From the NCBI RefSeq assembly GCF_013423955.1, contig NZ_JACCKX010000001.1, positions 1,302,001 to 1,366,000 of the forward strand: 64,000 nucleotides of DNA, given 5' to 3'. The stretch is from Ottowia beijingensis (GTDB lineage: Bacteria > Pseudomonadota > Gammaproteobacteria > Burkholderiales > Burkholderiaceae_C). Below, in pieces: positions 18,310 through 28,525 of the stretch (position 1 is the first letter of the stretch; each line of letters begins with the position of its first letter). Both the position numbers and the translations under genes were made by a program. The notes beneath the pieces were generated by a model. That model was not told the origin of the DNA and did no database searches. It saw nothing but the letters and a program-made list of their open reading frames with translations.

Positions 18310-20119
18310 CTATCCGGCAACAGCGCCGACCCGCGCGTTTTCAAGGTCAAACTGCATCGCCGCCAACCGCGCATACAACCCACCCCGCGCCACCAGCTCG
18401 CCATGCGTGCCCACATCCACCACGCGCCCATGGTCCATCACCACGATGCGATCGGCCCGCAGCACCGTCGCCAGCCGGTGCGCGATCACCAGCGTCGTGC
18501 GGCCCTGCATGGCCGACTCCAGCGCCGCCTGCACCATGCGCTCGCTCTCCGCATCCAGCGCGCTCGTGGCTTCGTCCAGCAACAGGATCGGCGGGTTTTT
18601 CAGCAGCGCGCGGGCAATGCTGATGCGCTGCCGCTGCCCGCCCGACAGCCGTACCCCGCGCTCGCCCAGGTGGGTCGCATAGCCCTCGGGCAACGCGCTG
18701 ATGAAGTCGTGCGCGAACGCGGCGTGCGCGGCGGCCTGCACCTCGGTCTCTCTCGCATCGGGCCGGCCGTAGCGGATGTTGTCCAGCGCGCTGGCCGAAA
18801 AGATGGTGCTGTCCTGCGGTACCAGGCCGATGCGCCCGCGCAGGGCATCGAGTGACAGCTCGGTCACCGGCACACCGTCCACCAAGATGCGGCCCGCCTG
18901 CACGTCGTAGAAGCGCAGCAGCAGCTGCAGCACCGTGCTCTTGCCCGCGCCGCTCGGCCCCACCAGCGCCACCGTTTCGCCCGGCCGCACGTCGAGCGAA
19001 AAATCCTGCAATGCCGGCTGCGTCGGCCGCGACGGGTAGTGAAAACCCACGCCCTCGAACCGCACCGATGACCCACCCCGCACCGCCGGCAGCGCACGCG
19101 GCCGCACCGGCTCGGCCACCGGCGAGCGCGCGTGCAACAACTCCATCAGCCGCTCGGTCGCGCCGGCGGCGCAGCAGCTCGCCATAAACCTCCGACAGCA
19201 CCGCCACCGAGCCGGCCAGCACGATCACGTACACCACCGTCTGCCCCAGGTGGCCGGGTGTGATGTCGCCGCGCAGCACCGCCTGCGTGCCCTGGTACAG
19301 GCCCCACAGCAGCGCGCCGAAGGTGGCGATGATGATGAAGGCCACCAGCACCGACCGCACCTGCGTGCGGCGGCGCGCGGTCTCGAACGCGCGCTCGGTG
19401 GCGCCGTCGAAACGCGCCGCCTCGCGCTGCTGCTGCGCGTAGCTCTGCACCACCGGGATGGCGTTCAGCACCTCGGCGGCGATGGCGCTGGAGTCGGCCA
19501 CGCGGTCCTGGCTGGCGCGGCTCAGGCGGCGCACGCGCCGACCGATGACCAGCGTGGGCAGCACCACCAGCGCCAGGATGCCCAGCACCGGCAGCATCAC
19601 GCGCGGGTTGGTGGCCACCAGCATGCCCAGCGCGCCGATGCCCATCACCGTGTTGCGCAGCCCCAGGCTGAACGATGAGCCCACCACCGTCTGCACCAGC
19701 GTGGTGTCGGTGGTCAGGCGGCTCAGCACCTCGCCGGTCTGCGTGGTCTCGAAGAATTCCGGGCTTTGCCGCACCACGTGCGCGTACACCGCGTTGCGCA
19801 GATCGGCCGTGATGCGCTCGCCCAGCCAGCTGACCATGTAGAAGCGCGCCGCCGACAGCACGCCCATGGCCACGCCCACGCCGAACAGCGCGAGGAAGTG
19901 CCCGCGCAGCGCCAGCACGCGCTCGCCCGTGTTGCCGCCCACCAGGCCGCCGTCGATCAGCGACTTCAACGCCACCGGCAGCGCCAGCGTGGTGGCTGCC
20001 GCCCCCAGCAGAAACAGCAGCGCCAGCGCGATGCGGCCGCGGTACGGCCGCAGAAACGGCAGCAGCCCGCGCAGCGCGCGCGGGGACCGGGCGGCCGAAC
20101 GCACCAAATCAGGCTTCAT
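18310..20119 (-). CDS. MsbA-like ABC exporter, permease-ATPase fusion (frameshifted)
   Basis: A half-transporter of about 600 residues. The N-terminal six-helix domain starts [19 protein letters not shown] and includes the family segment [20 protein letters not shown]. The ATPase domain has Walker [11 protein letters not shown]-loop [11 protein letters not shown], signature LSGGQRQR, Walker [15 protein letters not shown] and H-loop VIAHRLATV. The frame breaks near 19165, between GELLRR and [11 protein letters not shown]; the two halves overlap perfectly in the family alignment. It exports lipids or drugs from the inner membrane by family; the substrate is unknown. The start ATG 20119 gives [12 protein letters not shown]. 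Confidence 0.88.
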
Positions 20120-20257
20120 GGTTCATGGCATCCGTCATGTCGTCCGTCATGTCGTCCAGTGGCCGCGGCGCAGGCCATGCGCGAACGCCGTCGCCGGACC
20201 TGCGCCGGCGAGTGGCGTTGTCCCCACTGGGGAAGGCGCCGCAGGCGACTGAAGGAG

Positions 20258-20677
20258 TCATTCTTCCGGCCGCAGCCACAGCCAGATCGCCACCGCCAGC
20301 ATCACCGCCGGCACGCCGATGCGCAGCCACAGCGGGATGGCGGCAAAGAACTGCATGCCGATGGCGCTGCCGCCCATCATCAGCGTGCTGTACCACTTGG
20401 CGCTGCGCGGCACGGCGCCGCGTTCGCGCCATCGCACGATCGGCGGGCCGAACAGGCGGTGGTTCAGCAGCCAGATCTCGAACGCCGGCCAGCCCTTGCT
20501 GGCGGCCCAGGCCGAGACGATAAGAAACGGCACCGTGGGCACCACCGGCAGCGCCAGCCCGACCAGGCCCAGGCCCAGCGCCACCACGGTGATGGCGCGC
20601 CACAGCAGCGTCATCAGGCGGCGGCGCAGCAGCACGCGCTGTTCGGTGGTCAGGGGCGGATCGCGGTCGATGGACAT
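20258..20677 (-). CDS. DUF454 (YbaN) family inner-membrane protein
   Basis: A 139-residue protein with about three hydrophobic helices. The family motifs are LGLGLVGLALPVVPTVPFLI, SAWAASKGWPAFEIWLLNH and the basic loop FGPPIVRWRERGAVPRSAKW. ATG 20677 (MSIDRDPP) is preferred because the open frame upstream of it comes from the repeat. The function of the family is not established. It precedes the ABC exporter gene on the same strand, with a 138-base gap. Confidence 0.82.
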   Translation of the reverse strand: MSIDRDPPLTTEQRVLLRRRLMTLLWRAITVVALGLGLVGLALPVVPTVPFLIVSAWAASKGWPAFEIWLLNHRLFGPPIVRWRERGAVPRSAKWYSTLMMGGSAIGMQFFAAIPLWLRIGVPAVMLAVAIWLWLRPEE

Positions 20678-20678
20678 C

Positions 20679-20731
20679 AAATGAGGCTTCAGCGCCCGCA
20701 CGACGGGCGCTTGCAGCTATCAATAAAGTAG
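20679..20731. repeat. GATAGCTGC interspersed repeat, inverted
   Basis: aatgaggcttcagcgcccgc ... gggcgcttgcagctatcaat is an inverted copy and sits directly before the DUF454 start. Confidence 0.7.
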
Positions 20732-20838
20732 TAACCTCGGCCCGCAGATCATAGCCGCCGCCGCGCTGCCGCCGCGTAGGACGGCGCTGCGAGCGGAGCG
20801 CGGCGCGGGCGCCTTGCCGGATGGCGACAATCGGCGCG

Positions 20839-21787
20839 ATGACCGCTTCCACCCTGCCCCCTTCCGGCTGGCGCCAGCAGGCGCTGCTGCACTGGCGCAT
20901 GACGCGGCCGGCTTTCCTGCTCGTCACCGTGTCCGCCGCGCTGGTGGGCATCGCGTCGGCCGCCTCGTGCGGCTGCGGCTTCGATCTGCCGGCCGCGCTG
21001 GCCACCGTGCTGCTGGCGTGCGTGGCGCACGCCGGCGCCAACGTGCTGAACGATTACCACGACGCCCGCAACGGCGCCGACGCCGCCAACACCGAAGGCC
21101 TGTACCCGTTCACCGGCGGCTCGCGCCTGATCCAGCAAGGCCAGGTGAGCGAGGCCGACACACGGCGCTGGGCCGCCATGCTGCTGCTGTTGCTGATTCC
21201 GGCCGGCCTGCTGCTGGCGGCGCGCAACGGCGGCGGCGGGCTGCTGCTGGTGGGCGCGGCGGGGCTGCTGATCGCCTGGACCTATTCGGCGCCGCCGCTC
21301 AGCTGATGTCGCGCGGGCTGGGCGAGCTGGCGATCGCCGCCGCGTGGTGGCTGGTGGTGATCGGCGCGGACTACGTGCAGCGCGGCCAGTTCTTCCTGAT
21401 CCCCGCGTCGCTGGGCTTCAGCGTGGCCACGCTGGTGGCCTGCGTGCTGCTGATCAACGGCGTGCCCGACGCGGCCGCCGATGCGCGCGTGGGCAAGCGC
21501 ACGCTGGCCGTGCGCCTGGGCGCGCGCGGGGCGGCGGCGCTGTACCTGTGGCTGGTGCTGCTGGCGCACGGCTGGCTGGCGCTCAGCGTGTGGCTGCTGA
21601 TTCCGCCGCTGACTGCCCTGTGGGGCTGCTGTCGCTGCCGCTGTCGCTGGCGGCGGCGGTGCTGTTCTGGCGCCACGCGCGCCAGCCGCAGCGCCTGCGG
21701 CCCGCCATTGCGCTGACGATTGCGGCGGCCAATGTGCATGCGCTGGCCATCGCGGTGGCCCTGGCGCTGGCGGCTGCGGCGCGCTGA
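20839..21787 (+). CDS. UbiA-family prenyltransferase (twice frameshifted)
   Basis: A polytopic membrane prenyltransferase of the UbiA superfamily, MenA-like in sequence. The first Asp-rich motif is in ANVLNDYHDARNGAD with the following GLYPFTGGSRLIQQG; the second is NGVPDAAADARVGKRTLAVR. These bind the prenyl diphosphate with magnesium. The frame breaks at about 21299 (PPL to QLMSRGLGE) and again in the GGGG run near 21615 (ALWG to LLSLPLSLAAA). Repair gives about 316 residues, normal for MenA/UbiA. ATG 20839 is favoured over 20821. Whether the product is a quinone precursor or another lipid is not readable. Confidence 0.8.
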
Positions 21788-21800
21788 CCGCCTCTCCTTT

Positions 21801-21830
21801 TTGTGGGAGCGGGCTTGCCCGCTCCTACAA
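21801..21830. repeat. REP-like GTGGGAGCGGGC hairpin
   Basis: gtgggagcgggcttgcccgc ... tcctac forms a compact stem just after the prenyltransferase stop. It is related in its outer bases to the two long inverted repeats at 42601 and 44886 and may serve as a transcript end. Confidence 0.6.
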
Positions 21831-21842
21831 ACTCATCAAAAA

Positions 21843-21927
21843 CAATAGCTGCTTGCGCCCGCCATATAACGATTTCATATGCTTTTCTCTTGAAACCATT
21901 GATGGACGAGCGCAACCCACTATCAAA
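21843..21927. repeat. Long-form GATAGCTGC interspersed repeat
   Basis: caatagctgcttgcgcccgc ... gacgagcgcaacccactatc shows the same near-inverted ends as the copy at 1998. Confidence 0.75.
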
Positions 21928-21991
21928 ATCATACCCACCAGCGTGCCCCGCCCGTGACCACCGCTGTCACGCCGCTCACGCACAATAGGTC

Positions 21992-23478
21992 ATGATCTCG
22001 CTGCCGCCCTTCGTCCCGCCCACGCCCTTCACCGATCCCGCCGCCGCGCTGGCGCAGGCGCAGCGCATCTACGACGCCGCGCTCGCCCACCTGCGCGGCG
22101 CCCTGCAGGCCTACGTGGCGCAGGCCGACGGCCCCGGCGAGCGGCCCACCCGCGTGCGCGCCTGCTACCCCTTCGTGCGCCTGGCCACCACGCACAGCCG
22201 CCACCCCGACACGCGCCTGGCCTACGGCTTCGTCTCGCACGCCGGCCATTACGAGACCACGCTGACGCGGCCCGACCTGTTCGCCGATTACTACCTCGAG
22301 CAGTTCCGGCTGCTGCTGGTAACCACGGCGTCACGCTGGAGATCGGCACCAGCAACGAACCCATCCCGCTGCCCTTCAGCCTGGGCGACGACGACCACTT
22401 CGAAGGCAGCATGACCGCGCTACAGCGCCAGCGCCTGGCCGACGTGTTCGACCTGCCCGACCTGACCGCCATGGACGACAGCATCGCCAACGGCACGCAC
22501 CGCGTGCTGTCCGGCGATGCGTACCCGCTGGCGCTCTTCACCGCGCCGCGGGTGGACTATTCGCTGCACCGCCTGCGCCACTACACCGGCACCTCGCCCG
22601 AGCACTTCCAGAACTTCATCCTGTTCACCAACTACCAGTTCTACATCGACGAGTTCATCGCGCTCGGCCAGCTGGAGATGCAGAACTCAGGCAGCCCCTA
22701 CAGCGCCTTCGTGCAGCCGGGCAACGTGATCACGCGGCGCGCCGGCTCCGACGCGCGCGACGAGGGCGGCACCCCACCGCCGCGCCTGCCGCAGATGCCG
22801 GCCTACCACCTCAAGCGCGACGACCGCAGCGGCATCAGCTTCGTCAACATCGGCGTCGGCCCGGCCAACGCCAAGACCATCACCGACCACATCGCCGTGC
22901 TGCGCCCGCATGCGTGGATCATGGTCGGCCACTGCGCCGGCCTGCGCGGCAGCCAGCAACTGGGCGACTACGTGCTGGCCCACGGCTACGTGCGCGAGGA
23001 CCACGTGCTCGACGAAGACCTGCCGCTGTGGATCCCCGTGCCCGCGCTGGCCGAGGTGCAGATCGCCCTGCAGCAGGCCGTGGCCGACGTCACCGGCCTG
23101 CCCGGCGACGAACTGAAGCGCGTGCTGCGCACCGGCACCGTGGCGACGACGGACAACCGCAACTGGGAACTGCTGGGCGCTGGCGCGCCGCAGCGCCGCT
23201 TCTCGCAATCGCGCGCGGTGGCGCTCGACATGGAAAGCGCGACCATCGCCGCCAACGGCTTCCGCTTCCGCGTGCCCTACGGCACCCTGCTGTGCGTCAG
23301 CGACAAGCCGCTGCACGGCGAAATCAAGCTGCCCGGCATGGCCAACCACTTCTACCGCGAGCGCGTCAACCAGCACCTGAAGATCGGCATCCGCGCCATC
23401 GAGCGCCTGCGCGAAAACGGGCTCGATCGGCTGCACAGCCGCAAGCTGCGGAGCTTTGCGGAGGTGGCGTTTCAGTGA
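21992..23478 (+). CDS. amn: AMP nucleosidase (frameshifted)
   Basis: A cytoplasmic enzyme that splits AMP to adenine and ribose 5-phosphate. The N-terminal domain (YPFVRLATTHSRHPDTRLAY, YETTLTRPDLFADYYLEQF) and the C-terminal PNP-fold catalytic domain (TNYQFYIDEFIALGQ, VGHCAGLRGSQQLGDYVLAH, AVALDMESATIAANGFRFRV, LCVSDKPLHGEIKLPGMAN) are both complete. One base seems missing near 22319, where LLL should run into NHGVTLEIGTSNEPIP. The repaired length is about 495 residues, close to E. coli Amn. The gene stands alone between repeats. Confidence 0.92.
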
Positions 23479-23486
23479 CGCTTCTG

Positions 23487-23552
23487 ATTCGATAGCTGCT
23501 GGCGCAGACTGGGTATCGCCTGCAGGCCAATTTCTTGATGATCATCAAAACT
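23487..23552. repeat. GATAGCTGC interspersed repeat
   Basis: gattcgatagctgctggcgc ... tgcaggccaatttcttgatg follows the amn stop codon. Confidence 0.6.
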
Positions 23553-23634
23553 CACAGCAGCTCGATGACGGGATTTACCACGGCTTTACACGCGCTTAGC
23601 GCGCCGACCACCGGGCCCGCCGATACTCCTCGCC

Positions 23635-25181
23635 ATGAAAGGCCCGCCACCCCCGACCACCGCGCCGCGCCGACGGCCGCGCGCCCTGCCTACGCTGCTA
23701 CTGGGCCTGAGCGTGGCGCTGGCCGGCTGCGCCAGCCGCCTGCCCGCCACCAACGCCGCCGCCGAGGTGGCCGTGCCCACCCGCTGGAGCGAAGGCGGGG
23801 CCGACCAGGCGCAGTCGCCCACGTCGCTGGTCAGCTGGTGGCAGCGCTTTGGCGATGCGCAGCTCAGCGCGCTGATCGAAGACGGCCTGCGCCACAGCCC
23901 CACCGTGCACGCGGCCGTCGCCGCGCTGCGCCAGTCGCGCGCGCTGGCCGATGTGGCCCGCGCCGGCTACAGCCCGAACGTCACCGGCTCCAGCTCGGCG
24001 CAGCGCAGCCGCACCGCATCGGCTGGCACCACCAACACCTTCGCCGTCGGCCTGAACGCCAGCTGGGAGCCCGACCTGTTCGGCGCGACCCGCGCCGGCG
24101 TGAGCGCCGCCGAAGCCGACGCACGCGCCGCGCAGATGAGCTGGGCAACGTGCAAATCTCGCTGGCGGCCGAAATCGCGCTGGCCTACATCGACCTGCGC
24201 GACCAGCAGGCGCGCCTGACGATTGCCGAGCGCAACCTTGCCAGCCAGGACGACACGCTGCAAATCACCCGCTGGCGCCAGCAGGCCGGCCTGGTGTCGG
24301 CGCTGGACGTGGAGCAGGCGGCCACCTCGGCCGAGCAGACGCGCGCCCAGGTGCCGGTGCGGCAGGCCGCGCGCGATCAGGCGCGCCACCGGCTGGCGCT
24401 GCTCACCGGGCGCGCCCCGGCACGCTGGCCGCGCTGGGCAACGCCCCGTGCCGCTGCCGCCGGACGATCTGGTGATGGCCTTCCCGGCCGACACCCTGCG
24501 CCAGCGCCCCGACGTGCAGCAGACCGAAGCGCAGGTGCGCGCCGCCTGGGCGCGCCTGGTGCAGGCCGACGCGGCGCGCTACCCCACATTCAGCCTGAGC
24601 GGCTCGCTGGGGCTGCAGGCGCTCACGCTGGGCGGCCTCACGGCCGGCGGGGCACTGGTGCGCACGCTGGCGGCCGGGCTGTCGCTGCCGATCTTCGACG
24701 GCGGCGCCATCAACGCCACCGTGCGCGCGCAGCAGGCCGCGTATGAGCAGGCGCGCGCCAACCATCAGTCCAGCGTGCTCACCGCGCTGCAGGACGTGGA
24801 AGACGCACTGGTCGCGCTGCAAGGCGACCGCGCCCGCATCGGCAGCCTGCAGGCGGCCGCCAGCGCGGCCGAGCGGGCCGACGCGCTGGCGCGCCAGCAA
24901 TACCAGGCCGGGCTGATCGACTTCGCCACGGTGCTCACGTCGCAGCGCACGCTGCTGTCGGCGCAAGACAGCGCCGCCAGCGTGCGCGCCAGCCTGGCCA
25001 ACGACCACGTGGCGCTGTACAAGGCGCTGGGCGGCGGTTGGGCCCCACATCGGCCGACTCCGATCCGGCCACCGATGCCAGCGCCAACGCCAACGCCGGC
25101 ACAGTGCCCGGCGCCGATGCCGCACCTGAGCCGACGGCGGCCATCGTCGCCACCCCCATTTCCAACGCCGCTGCGCGCTGA
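23635..25181 (+). CDS. NodT/OprM-type outer-membrane efflux lipoprotein (four frame breaks)
   Basis: A TolC-like outer-membrane factor. The N-terminus is a lipoprotein signal with lipobox LAGC (Cys34), followed by WWQRFGDAQLSALIEDGL and the two repeated coiled hairpins (QSRALADVARAGYSPNVTGS; ADTLRQRPDVQQTEAQVRAA). The frame is broken at about 24138, 24415, 24450 and 25044, each cured by adding one base. The last repair moves the end to the TGA at 25179, with an Ala/Pro-rich tail. It is the first gene of a tripartite export operon with macA, an ATPase and a permease. Confidence 0.82.
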
Positions 25182-25187
25182 CCCCCG

Positions 25188-26552
25188 ATGACCGAACCCA
25201 CCCTGACCCCCGCCCCGATGCCCGAGCCGGCGCCGCCCGCCCCGCCACGGCGCCCGCCGCCACCAGCGTCGATCAGTTGCTGGGCGAAGACCGCCCCCGG
25301 TGTGGTGGCGCCGACCCACGCCGTGGGTGGCGCTGGCCGTGCTGATCGCGCTGGGTGCCGGGCTGTGGTGGTGGCAGGGCCGCCAGGCCGCGCGCGCCGC
25401 GCCGGTGTACGTGACCACGCCGGTCGAACGCGGCGACATCACGCTCACCGTCACTGCCAACGGCACGCTCAACCCCACGCGCTCGGTGGCGGTGGGCAGC
25501 GAGCTGTCGGGCACGGTGGCGCGCGTGCTGGTCGACGTGAACGACCAGGTCAAGAAGGGCCAGGTGCTGGTGGAACTGGACCGCTCCAAGTTTCAGGACA
25601 CGGTGGATCGCACGCGCGCCGCGCTGGTGGCCGCGCAGGCCAGCCTGGCGCAAAACGAGGCCACGGTGCGCGAGGCGCGCGCCACCTTGCGCCGCTACGA
25701 GGAAGTCTCGCGCCTGTCGGGCGGGCGCGTGCCCTCGGCCACCGAGCTGGACACCGCCCGCGCCGCGCTGGCGCGCGCCGTGGCCAACGTCGACAACGCG
25801 CAGGCCGTGGTCAAGCAGTCGCGCGCCACGCTCTCCACCGAGGAGACAAACCTGGCCAAGTCGGCCATCCGCTCGCCCATCGACGGCGTGGTGCTGGCGC
25901 GCAGCGTGGAGCCGGGCAACGCGGTGGCGGCGTCGCTGCAGGCCGTCACGCTGTTCACGCTGGGCGAGGATCTGACGAAGCTCACCTTGCAGGCCAGCGT
26001 GGACGAGGCCGACGTGGGCTCGGTGCAAAGGGCCAGGACGCGAGCTTCACCGTCAGCGCCTACCCGGCCCGCAAGTACCCGGCGCTGGTCGATCGCGTGT
26101 CCTACGGCTCGACCACCACCAACAACGTGGTCACCTACACCACCAACTTGACCGTCAACAACACCGACCTGAGCCTGCGCCCGGGCATGACGGCCACCGC
26201 CACCATCACCGCCACCGAGCGCAAAGGCGTCCTGCTGGTGCCCAACACGGCCCTGCGTTTTTCGCCCGCCACGGCCGAAGCGGCCCAGCCGGCGGCATCG
26301 GGCAGCGGCGGTCTGGTGTCGCAGATGATGCCGCGCCCGCCGCAAAACAGCGCGCGCCGCTCGACCACCGAGGCCAATGGCGCCTCGGCACCCAACCAAC
26401 AGCGCCAGCTGTGGGTGCTGAAAAACCAGCAGCCCGTGGCCGTGAAGGTGCAGACCGGCATCACCGACGGGCGGCGCACCGAAGTCAGCAGCCCGGAACT
26501 GCAAGAAGGCATGGCCGTCATCACCGACCAGCGCAGCGGATCGGGCAGCTGA
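25188..26552 (+). CDS. macA: MacA-like periplasmic adaptor (three frame breaks)
   Basis: A membrane-fusion protein linking the inner-membrane pump to the outer-membrane channel. After a Pro-rich N-terminus comes one membrane anchor (TPWVALAVLIALGAGLWWW), then the lipoyl/barrel-sandwich start TVTANGTLNPTRSVAVGSEL, a coiled-coil hairpin, the IRSPIDGVVLARSVEPGNAV block and the C-terminal RKGVLLVPNTALRF. The frame needs one added base at about 25245, 25297 and 26030. The gene begins six bases after the efflux-channel stop and ends two bases before the ATPase start, so it is clearly operonic. Confidence 0.87.
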   Translation: MTEPTLTPAPMPEPAPPAPPRRPPPPASISCWAKTAPGVVAPTHAVGGAGRADRAGCRAVVVAGPPGRARRAGVRDHAGRTRRHHAHRHCQRHAQPHALGGGGQRAVGHGGARAGRRERPGQEGPGAGGTGPLQVSGHGGSHARRAGGRAGQPGAKRGHGARGARHLAPLRGSLAPVGRARALGHRAGHRPRRAGARRGQRRQRAGRGQAVARHALHRGDKPGQVGHPLAHRRRGAGAQRGAGQRGGGVAAGRHAVHAGRGSDEAHLAGQRGRGRRGLGAKGQDASFTVSAYPARKYPALVDRVSYGSTTTNNVVTYTTNLTVNNTDLSLRPGMTATATITATERKGVLLVPNTALRFSPATAEAAQPAASGSGGLVSQMMPRPPQNSARRSTTEANGASAPNQQRQLWVLKNQQPVAVKVQTGITDGRRTEVSSPELQEGMAVITDQRSGSGS

Positions 26553-26554
26553 GC

Positions 26555-27302
26555 ATGGCGCAAGACGAAACGCCGCTGATCCGCCTGCGCGGCGTGACCA
26601 AGCGCTACGGCGAAGGCGCCACCGCGTTCCTGGCGCTCAAGGGCGTCGACCTGGACATCGGGCGCGGCGAATTCGTCGCCATCATGGGGCCCAGCGGCTC
26701 GGGCAAGTCGACCGCCATGAACACGCTGGGCTGCCTGGATCGGCCCACCGGCGGGCAATACCTGTTTCTGGGCGCGCACGTCGAGTCGCTCTCGCGCGAC
26801 GAGCGCGCGCGGCTGCGCCGGCGCTACTTCGGCTTCGTGTTCCAGGGCTTCAACCTGCTGGCGCGCACCAGCGCGCAGGAAAACGTCGAGCTGCCGCTGC
26901 TGTACCGCGGCGAAGCCGCCGCGCGCCGCCACGTGGCCGCTGCCAGCGCGCTGGAAAAAGTGGGCCTCAAGGGCTGGGAGCACCACACGCCGGCCGAACT
27001 CGGGCGGGCAGCAGCAGCGAGTGGCCATCGCGCGCGCCATCGTCACGTCGCCCGCCGTGCTGCTGGCCGACGAGCCCACCGGCAACCTGGACACCAAGCG
27101 CAGCCACGAGATCATGGACCTGCTGGCGCGCCTGAACAGCGAACAGGGCATCACCGTGCTCATGGTCACCCACGAGCCCGACATGGCCGCCTACGCGCAC
27201 CGCATCGTGCGCTTCGTCGACGGCCTGGTGGCCAGCGACGAACGCAACCCTCAGCCCGTGCCGCCGGGCAGCTACGTGGCCCCGGCCGAAGGAGAGCGCT
27301 GA
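26555..27302 (+). CDS. MacB/LolD-type ABC ATPase (frameshifted in the signature motif)
   Basis: A 250-residue ATPase of the MacB/LolD/SalX type. Walker A is [13 protein letters not shown], the Q-loop [20 protein letters not shown], Walker [15 protein letters not shown], and the H-loop [13 protein letters not shown]. At about 27000 two bases appear to be missing so that PAEL reads into the wrong frame where [14 protein letters not shown] is expected. Both flanks are intact, so this is probably a sequence error. It is a separate gene from the permease, unlike fused E. coli MacB. Its TGA overlaps the permease ATG by one base. Confidence 0.87.
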
Positions 27303-28510
27303 TGTTGTGGAGCACGCTGATCCTGGCGCTGCGCTCGATCCGGCGCAACCTGCTGCGCTCGTTCCTCACGGTGCTGGGCATCGTGATCGGCGTGTCGGCC
27401 GTCATCACCATGGTCACGCTGGGCAGCGGCGCCACGCAGGCGGTGCAAAACCAGATCTCCAGCCTGGGCACCAACCTGCTGATGATCCGCCCCGGCCAGC
27501 GCATGGGCCCGGGCAGCACGGGCAACACGGCGCCATCGTTCAAGGACAGCGACGCCGAGCTGATCGCCGCGCAGATTTCCGGCATCACCGCGGTGGCGCC
27601 CGAGGCGCGCTCCTCCGTCACGCTGGTGGCGGGCGGCCAGAACTGGACCAGCAGCGTGGTCGGCTCGACCAACGAATGGCTGACCACCAGCAGCTGGGAG
27701 CTGGCCAGCGGCCGCAGCTTCACCGAAGCCGAGCTGCGCGCTGGCGCGGCCGTGTGCATCATCGGCGGCACCATCCAGCGCCAGCTCTACGGCGGCGGCG
27801 ACCCGCTGGGCCAGCAGCTGCGCGTGGGCACGGTGCCGTGCCAGGTCATCGGCCTGTTCAAGACCAAGGGCCAGGGCTCCTTCGGCAACGACCAGGACGA
27901 GGTGGTGCTGATGCCCATCAAGACGCTGCAGCGGCGCCTGACCGGCAACACCAACGTCAACACGCTGCTGGTCTCGCTCGACCCGGCCAGCGACGCCGCG
28001 CGCGTGAAGAACGGGCTGACGCAGTTGCTGCGCGAGGCGCGCAAGCTGGCCGACACCGACGACGACAACTTCAACGTGCTCGACACCAAGCAGTTGGCCG
28101 ACACGCTGTCGGGCACCACGCGCGTGATGACCACCCTGCTCGGCGCGGTGGCCGCCGTCAGCCTGCTGGTGGGCGGCATCGGGGTGATGAACATCATGCT
28201 GGTCAGCGTCACCGAGCGCACGCGCGAGATCGGCCTGCGCCTGGCCATCGGCGCGCTCGAGCGCGAGGTGCTGATGCAGTTTCTGATCGAGGCCGTGGTG
28301 CTGTCGGCCCTAGGCGGGCTGGTGGGCATCGTGCTGGCCACCGGCGCGTCGGTGGTGCTGGCGCAGGTGATGCAAGTGCCCTACGTGTTCCAGCCCGGCA
28401 TCAACCTGCTGTCCTTCGTGTTCTCGGCCGGCATCGGCGTGCTGTTCGGCTACTTCCCGGCGCGCCGCGCGGCGCGCATGGACCCGATCGAGGCGCTGCG
28501 GCACGAGTGA
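27302..28510 (+). CDS. MacB-type ABC permease
   Basis: A 402-residue FtsX/MacB permease with one helix at residues 18-40 (LRSFLTVLGIVIGVSAVITM), a large periplasmic MacB core domain, and three helices near the C-terminus (VGGIGVMNIMLVSVTERTRE, AVVLSALGGLVGIVLATG, FSAGIGVLFGYFPARRAA). The TEDREIG-like coupling helix is TERTREIGLRLAIGA. The mechanotransmission type of pump moves substrates such as macrolides, peptides or siderophores from the periplasm through the TolC-type channel. No cue to the substrate is visible. Confidence 0.92.
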   Translation: MLWSTLILALRSIRRNLLRSFLTVLGIVIGVSAVITMVTLGSGATQAVQNQISSLGTNLLMIRPGQRMGPGSTGNTAPSFKDSDAELIAAQISGITAVAPEARSSVTLVAGGQNWTSSVVGSTNEWLTTSSWELASGRSFTEAELRAGAAVCIIGGTIQRQLYGGGDPLGQQLRVGTVPCQVIGLFKTKGQGSFGNDQDEVVLMPIKTLQRRLTGNTNVNTLLVSLDPASDAARVKNGLTQLLREARKLADTDDDNFNVLDTKQLADTLSGTTRVMTTLLGAVAAVSLLVGGIGVMNIMLVSVTERTREIGLRLAIGALEREVLMQFLIEAVVLSALGGLVGIVLATGASVVLAQVMQVPYVFQPGINLLSFVFSAGIGVLFGYFPARRAARMDPIEALRHE

Positions 28511-28525
28511 ACGTGCCGCAACGGA